From Microbacterium festucae (lineage in GTDB: Bacteria; Actinomycetota; Actinomycetes; Actinomycetales; Microbacteriaceae), in NCBI RefSeq assembly GCF_025421715.1, contig NZ_JAOEFC010000003.1, forward strand, positions 434,001 through 498,000: a stretch of 64,000 bases of DNA, given 5' to 3'. Both the position numbers and the translations under genes were made by a program. The notes under the pieces are model-generated. The model searched no databases. It had not been told where the DNA came from and saw only the letters and a program-made list of their open reading frames with translations. Positions 60,255-64,000 of this stretch are shown here, piece by piece; position 1 is the first letter of the stretch, and each line of letters starts with the position of its first letter.

Positions 60255-61715
60255 ATGGATGCTTCACGATCGACCCCGACCGCGACCACCACAACCCCGG
60301 CCACCCCGCCGCCGCGACACCGACGACGCGCCGCCGCTTTCGTCGCTGCCGCACTCGCCGCCGGCCTGCTCGCCGGATGCACCACCGCTCCGGCGGCCAC
60401 CCCCACGGCATCCGCCAGCGCAGCCGCACAGGTCGTCGCCCTGCCCGACACTGTGCTCGGGGAGCAGGCGCAGTGGGTGCTCGATGCGATCAACGGCGAG
60501 ATCGACGAGCCCGCGGCCGAAGCGCCCGAGCACGTCTCGTCCCTTCTTCTCGAGCAGATCAGTGCGCAAGATCTCGCCGCCGTCTTCTCGCAGCTCGCGC
60601 CGCAGAGCCCCTGGGTGCCGACCGCGGTGCAGGATGCCGGTGACTCGGCGCTCATCACGATCGCGCCCGCGTCCGGCGATGCGCTGGACATGCAGATCGC
60701 GGTCGGCGCTGACGGACTGATCGCGGGACTCCTGTTCTCGGCGTCGGCCGCCGACCGCGTGCCCGCGACGTCGTGGTCGGAGCTCGAGGACTCGGTCGAA
60801 GGCTTCGCCGCCGACACCACGTTGACCGTCACCGACGTCACCGACGGCGCGTCTGAGCGCATTGCCGCCGCCGGCACGGGAAGCGCGGTGGGCGACACCG
60901 AGGCGAAGCCCTCGGGATCGATGTTCAAGCTCTACGTGCTCGGCGCGGTGGCAGAGGCCGTCGCTGCGGGAGAGCTCACGTGGGAGACGCCGCTGACCGT
61001 CACCGACGACGTCAAGAGCCTGCCGTCCGGTGAGCTGCAGAACGCCCCGTCCGGCACGACGGTGACGGTGCAGGAGGCGGCCGCGCAGATGATCGCGATC
61101 AGCGACAACACCGCCACCGACATGCTGATGTCAGCCGTCGGACCCGCTGCGCTGGAGCGCGCTCTGGCCGACCTCGGCCACCACGACCCGGCGCTGAACA
61201 CGCCGTTGCTCACCACCCGTGCGGTCTTCCAGCTCGGATGGGGTGCGGGCGGAGCCGGCGGCCAGGCCCGCGCCGACTGGAGCGCCGCGACGACCGAGGG
61301 CGACAAGCGTGCGGTGATCGACGCGCTGCCCACCGGCCTGCTCGACATCCCGGTGACAGCGGTCACCACCCCCGTCTGGCAGGACGGGCTCGATTGGTTC
61401 ACGACCCCCGATGACCTGGCCGCCGTCCACCTCGCGCTGCAGAAGCTGGCGACGACGGTTGCCGGGGCGCCGATCCGCGACATCATCGCCACGAACAGCG
61501 GCCTCGGCGACCTCGGCGACGAGTGGACCTACGTCGCGTTCAAGGGCGGCAGTTCGATCGGCGTGCTGGGCGGGTCGTGGTACCTCGAGCGGGCCGACGG
61601 CCGCGCGTTCGTCATCACGATCCAGGGGTCGACCGCCGAGGCGAGCGAGCTCGGCGATCAGGCCACGTTCTTCGGCCAGGTGACCGACGCCGTCGCTCTT
61701 CTCGAGAAGGAGTGA
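60255..61715 (+). CDS. Beta-lactamase-like serine hydrolase lipoprotein
   Basis: A 486-aa secreted lipoprotein. A basic N-terminus and hydrophobic signal end in a lipobox (LLAGC, Cys42). An N-terminal domain (~60-165) of the LppW/Cpe type precedes a class A beta-lactamase fold with SxxK (Ser222-Met-Phe-Lys225), SDN (283-285), and KGG in place of KTG (KGGSSIG). The active-site set suggests a penicillin-binding or esterase-like hydrolase rather than a classic beta-lactamase; the usual Glu166 loop cannot be placed by eye. No neighbour gives context. Confidence 0.82.
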   Translation: MDASRSTPTATTTTPATPPPRHRRRAAAFVAAALAAGLLAGCTTAPAATPTASASAAAQVVALPDTVLGEQAQWVLDAINGEIDEPAAEAPEHVSSLLLEQISAQDLAAVFSQLAPQSPWVPTAVQDAGDSALITIAPASGDALDMQIAVGADGLIAGLLFSASAADRVPATSWSELEDSVEGFAADTTLTVTDVTDGASERIAAAGTGSAVGDTEAKPSGSMFKLYVLGAVAEAVAAGELTWETPLTVTDDVKSLPSGELQNAPSGTTVTVQEAAAQMIAISDNTATDMLMSAVGPAALERALADLGHHDPALNTPLLTTRAVFQLGWGAGGAGGQARADWSAATTEGDKRAVIDALPTGLLDIPVTAVTTPVWQDGLDWFTTPDDLAAVHLALQKLATTVAGAPIRDIIATNSGLGDLGDEWTYVAFKGGSSIGVLGGSWYLERADGRAFVITIQGSTAEASELGDQATFFGQVTDAVALLEKE

Positions 61716-61860
61716 GGCCGAGTGGAACCTGCCGGCACGTTCAGCGGCGGCTGAGGCACGGCGCTCGCCGCCTGCCAATCTCGCCGCGATTTCCTGCCAT
61801 CTGTGGCCGGCCGGGGCTCTGGCGACGGCGTGGGGATGCCGTCGCGGTCACAATCAGGAC

Positions 61861-62304
61861 ATGACCGACACCACCACCTCGACCTCACCGGCCGTCGCGC
61901 ACTTCGCCGCCAAGCTCCGGTTCGAGACCGACCCCTCCGACGTGCACGCCGACCTCGAGGCCGGCGCGCGGTTCGCGTTCATCGACTCCCGAGCCGAGGT
62001 CGCGTGGGCGCAGGGGCGCGCCCGCGGCGCCGTGCACCTGCCGACCCGTGAGATCGCCGCGCGCGCCGCGAACGAGATCCCCGCCGACATGCCGGTGGTC
62101 GTGTACTGCTGGGGGCCCGGATGCAACGGTGCCACGCGCGCCGCGCTGGAGTTCGCGAAGCTCGGCTACGAGGTCAGAGAGATGATCGGCGGCTTCGAGT
62201 ACTGGGCGCGCGAGGGCTACCCGACCGAGAACGACGAGGGCGCGATCGTGCGTCCCGTCGATCCGCTGACGGCGCCACTGGGCGCGATCAGCTGCGCCTG
62301 CTGA
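61861..62304 (+). CDS. Rhodanese-like domain protein
   Basis: A 147-aa single rhodanese (sulfurtransferase) domain. The active-site loop VYCWGPGCNGAT (catalytic Cys at about 83) is followed by an ALEFAKLGYEVREMIGGFEYW helix-strand unit. It ends in a Cys pair (SCAC). It could transfer sulfur or detoxify cyanide; the substrate is unknown. A CACAAT hexamer lies six bases before the ATG, so it is probably leaderless. The NIPSNAP gene follows 11 bp later. Confidence 0.85.
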   Translation: MTDTTTSTSPAVAHFAAKLRFETDPSDVHADLEAGARFAFIDSRAEVAWAQGRARGAVHLPTREIAARAANEIPADMPVVVYCWGPGCNGATRAALEFAKLGYEVREMIGGFEYWAREGYPTENDEGAIVRPVDPLTAPLGAISCAC

Positions 62305-62315
62305 AGGAGAACGAG

Positions 62316-62621
62316 ATGATCACCATCCACCTGCGATACGAGATCGACCCCGACAAGCTCGAGGAGTTCACCGCCTACGGCCGCGAGTGGATCCGCCTCG
62401 TGAACAAGCTGGGCGGCACCCACCACGGCTACTTCCTGCCCGCCGAGGGCGACAGCGACGAGGCATTCGCGCTGTTCACGTTCCCCTCGCTCGCCGCCTA
62501 CGAGGTCTACCGCAACGCGTCGTTCGACGACCCGGAATGCCTCGCCGCTTTCCAGTTCGCGCGCGACACGCAGTGCATCCGGCGGTACGAGCGCCGCATC
62601 CAGAAGCCGCTGTTCGAGTGA
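62316..62621 (+). CDS. NIPSNAP-family protein
   Basis: A 101-aa protein matching the NIPSNAP (dimeric alpha-beta barrel) family: beta strand IHLRYEIDPDKLEEF, central LGGTHHGYFLP, and FTFPSLAAYEVYRNASFDDPE. Function unknown; small-molecule binding or oxidoreductase activity is likely. It has a GAAGGAG site and probably shares an operon with the rhodanese gene. Confidence 0.8.
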   Translation: MITIHLRYEIDPDKLEEFTAYGREWIRLVNKLGGTHHGYFLPAEGDSDEAFALFTFPSLAAYEVYRNASFDDPECLAAFQFARDTQCIRRYERRIQKPLFE

Positions 62622-62635
62622 CGCCCGGCGCCTAG

Positions 62636-63430
62636 TCAGCCGCCGAACGTGCGCGTGTAGAAATCGATCGCTGTCGGAGCGGCGACGCCGAGGAGGACGA
62701 CGAACGCGGCGGCGCCCCACAGCATCCGCACACGACTCGCGCGCGTCACTTCGCTCTGCAAGGCGGCGAACGCGGAGCCATCGGCGGGTCGGGGCGTCTC
62801 AAACGTCCACGTGTCGGTTCGGGATGCCGTCGTGACGATTCGAGCGACCGTCTCGTCGTCGAGCTGCGGCTTCTGGCGCTGCAACCAGCGGATGAGCGCC
62901 TGCGACCGCAGCACCGTCACGTGGTCGGGACGCTCGCGGATCGTGATGTCTCTCGCGCCGACGATGACGACGAGCCCCGTGACCGGCACGACGAGTCCGC
63001 CGGCCGACGACAGGAGTTCGTGCACACGGGTCGCCTCGTATCCGGCATTGCGGAGGTGGTCGGTCGGCTGGCCGTTCACGAGGAGCTTTCGACGACCGAC
63101 CCAGACCCGGGCGCCGTCGTGGTGCTTCGTGTTGACGGTGAAGACCCCTGCGCGTCCGATGACGACGTGGTCGATGTCGCTGCCACGCGTACCGACCGGC
63201 ACGGAGTGGAGCACTGTCCATCCCTCGCCCAGCGCATCCATCCGGCGTGCGACCTCGATCTCGCCGAGCGCACCGAGGTACCACCGGCGCGACTCGTCTG
63301 ACAGCGGTGAGCGGCCGAAGAAGCGCGCCACCGGCGTTCGTTCCGGCACGTCGTGCTGCACGCGCAGCAACTCGGCGATCACGGCGGCGGCGGGCACCGC
63401 CCCGAACGCGGGACGGGGCTCAGCGCTCAC
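62636..63430 (-). CDS. NERD (nuclease-related) domain membrane protein
   Basis: A 264-aa protein with a NERD domain: LGEIEVARRMDAL, SDIDHVVIGRAGVFTVNTKHH (Asp and the NTK lysine are in the PD-(D/E)XK-like arrangement) and AGYEATRVHELL. A C-terminal membrane helix (MLWGAAAFVVLLGVAAPTAIDF) anchors it. NERD proteins may process nucleic acid, but activity is not proven. The GTG start at 63430 overlaps the stop of the upstream nuclease gene. A longer frame runs through that gene and is rejected. Confidence 0.8.
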   Translation of the reverse strand: MSAEPRPAFGAVPAAAVIAELLRVQHDVPERTPVARFFGRSPLSDESRRWYLGALGEIEVARRMDALGEGWTVLHSVPVGTRGSDIDHVVIGRAGVFTVNTKHHDGARVWVGRRKLLVNGQPTDHLRNAGYEATRVHELLSSAGGLVVPVTGLVVIVGARDITIRERPDHVTVLRSQALIRWLQRQKPQLDDETVARIVTTASRTDTWTFETPRPADGSAFAALQSEVTRASRVRMLWGAAAFVVLLGVAAPTAIDFYTRTFGG

Positions 63431-64000
63431 ACACCCAGCCGTCACCGTCTCGGTCGCGGTACCAGTTGTACTCCGGGTCGACGCCGGCCTGGTAGTCGCC
63501 GTACCCGGCCGCGTTCGCCTCGCGACAGGTGCCGAACTGCGGGTCGTTCGTCGGTGCCGCAGGCGCCGGCTGCGCGGGTGCGGGTGCGGGTTCCGCCGGC
63601 TGCGGGGGAGCGGGAGCGACGGGAGCAGGCTCCGGCGCCGGTTCGGCGGGCATCTCTCGCGCGGCATCCAGGCTGACGTACTCCGCCTGCTGCGGGTGTT
63701 GACCGTAGCCGTCGCGCCCGTCATAGCGGGCGACCGCCCACCCGGTGTCGATGAGATGCAGGCCGGCGTCGTGTCCGTTCACGCGCACGTATCGCAGCAG
63801 GCGGCCGTACTGGTCGACATCGTCGCGACCGGGCACGGCCACCAGGGTGAGGGCTCCGGCGGAGAGGAACTGCGTCAGCTCAGCGGTCCCTTCCGCGTAG
63901 CCCCACGCTCCCTGCTCCGGGGTGTCGATTCCGATCAGGCGGACAGTCCCAGCGCTCGTCTCGATGGTGTCACCGTCGACGACGCGAACGAGCGTGGCCG
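63420..64000 (-). CDS. Thermonuclease-like (SNase) protein with Excalibur domain (5' end cut by window)
   Basis: At least 193 residues, open to the right edge. The first visible part is a staphylococcal-nuclease domain (RVVDGDTIETSAGTVRLIGIDTPE, then GRLLRYVRV). A Pro/Ala-rich linker follows, and the C-terminus is an Excalibur calcium-binding domain (CREANAAGYGDYQ, then DRDGDGWVCER with the DxDxDG loop). The combination is typical of secreted actinobacterial nucleases. Its stop overlaps the NERD gene's start. Confidence 0.85.
   Translation of the reverse strand, partial: ATLVRVVDGDTIETSAGTVRLIGIDTPEQGAWGYAEGTAELTQFLSAGALTLVAVPGRDDVDQYGRLLRYVRVNGHDAGLHLIDTGWAVARYDGRDGYGQHPQQAEYVSLDAAREMPAEPAPEPAPVAPAPPQPAEPAPAPAQPAPAAPTNDPQFGTCREANAAGYGDYQAGVDPEYNWYRDRDGDGWVCER

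Overview
The window is high-GC DNA that reads like the chromosome of a Micrococcales actinobacterium, most likely Microbacteriaceae (Microbacterium-like; inferred from gene content, no search was run). The signs are a split XPB helicase pair, DUF3263 and DUF3027 proteins, a WXG100-like protein, a groEL controlled by CIRCE without groES, an actinobacterial imuA'-imuB-dnaE2 mutasome, and many genes whose start codon lies six bases after a TANNNT -10 element (leaderless transcripts).

Bases 1-39800 are mostly ordinary chromosome. A transporter fragment, an M24 peptidase and a glycine-zipper protein lead into a cluster (2.3-11 kb) with a MalT-like LuxR regulator, small SHOCT/DUF6325 envelope proteins and a P-type cation ATPase. 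Three transcription units there share a 17-bp inverted repeat TCAYCC-N5-GGGTGA, which I propose as the regulator's operator. Next come membrane proteins, a DMT transporter, a nitroreductase-msrB pair, a LytR_C protein, a cold-shock gene, groEL, a two-component system, a CPBP protease, the XPB pair, serC, a DtxR-type regulator, an M23 peptidase, an HNH endonuclease behind a strong internal terminator, the SOS mutasome operon with an overlapping LexA box, a cysteine-free HesB-like protein, poxB and an alcohol dehydrogenase.

Bases 39866-59348 form an integrated mobile element. It starts at the 3' end of tRNA-Arg(CCT), where a 21-bp segment of the tRNA is repeated exactly at 59328-59348 (attL/attR). 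It carries a tyrosine integrase next to attL, an excisionase-like HTH protein near attR, and a MobF relaxase-helicase but no secretion genes, so it looks like an integrative mobilizable element. The cargo is anti-phage: an Mrr restriction enzyme, a type I restriction-modification set in the order R-S-M, and a Hachiman system (hamA nuclease and hamB helicase). Several unrecognised small genes surround it, including a proline-rich membrane protein divergent from hamA, a 214-aa protein, a 43-aa Ser/Lys-rich peptide with a structured leader, and a one-TM protein.

Right of the element (59349-64000) are two gene fragments fused at a deletion junction (one an ABC sugar permease), a beta-lactamase-like lipoprotein, a rhodanese/NIPSNAP pair, a NERD-domain protein, and a nuclease with an Excalibur domain cut by the window end.
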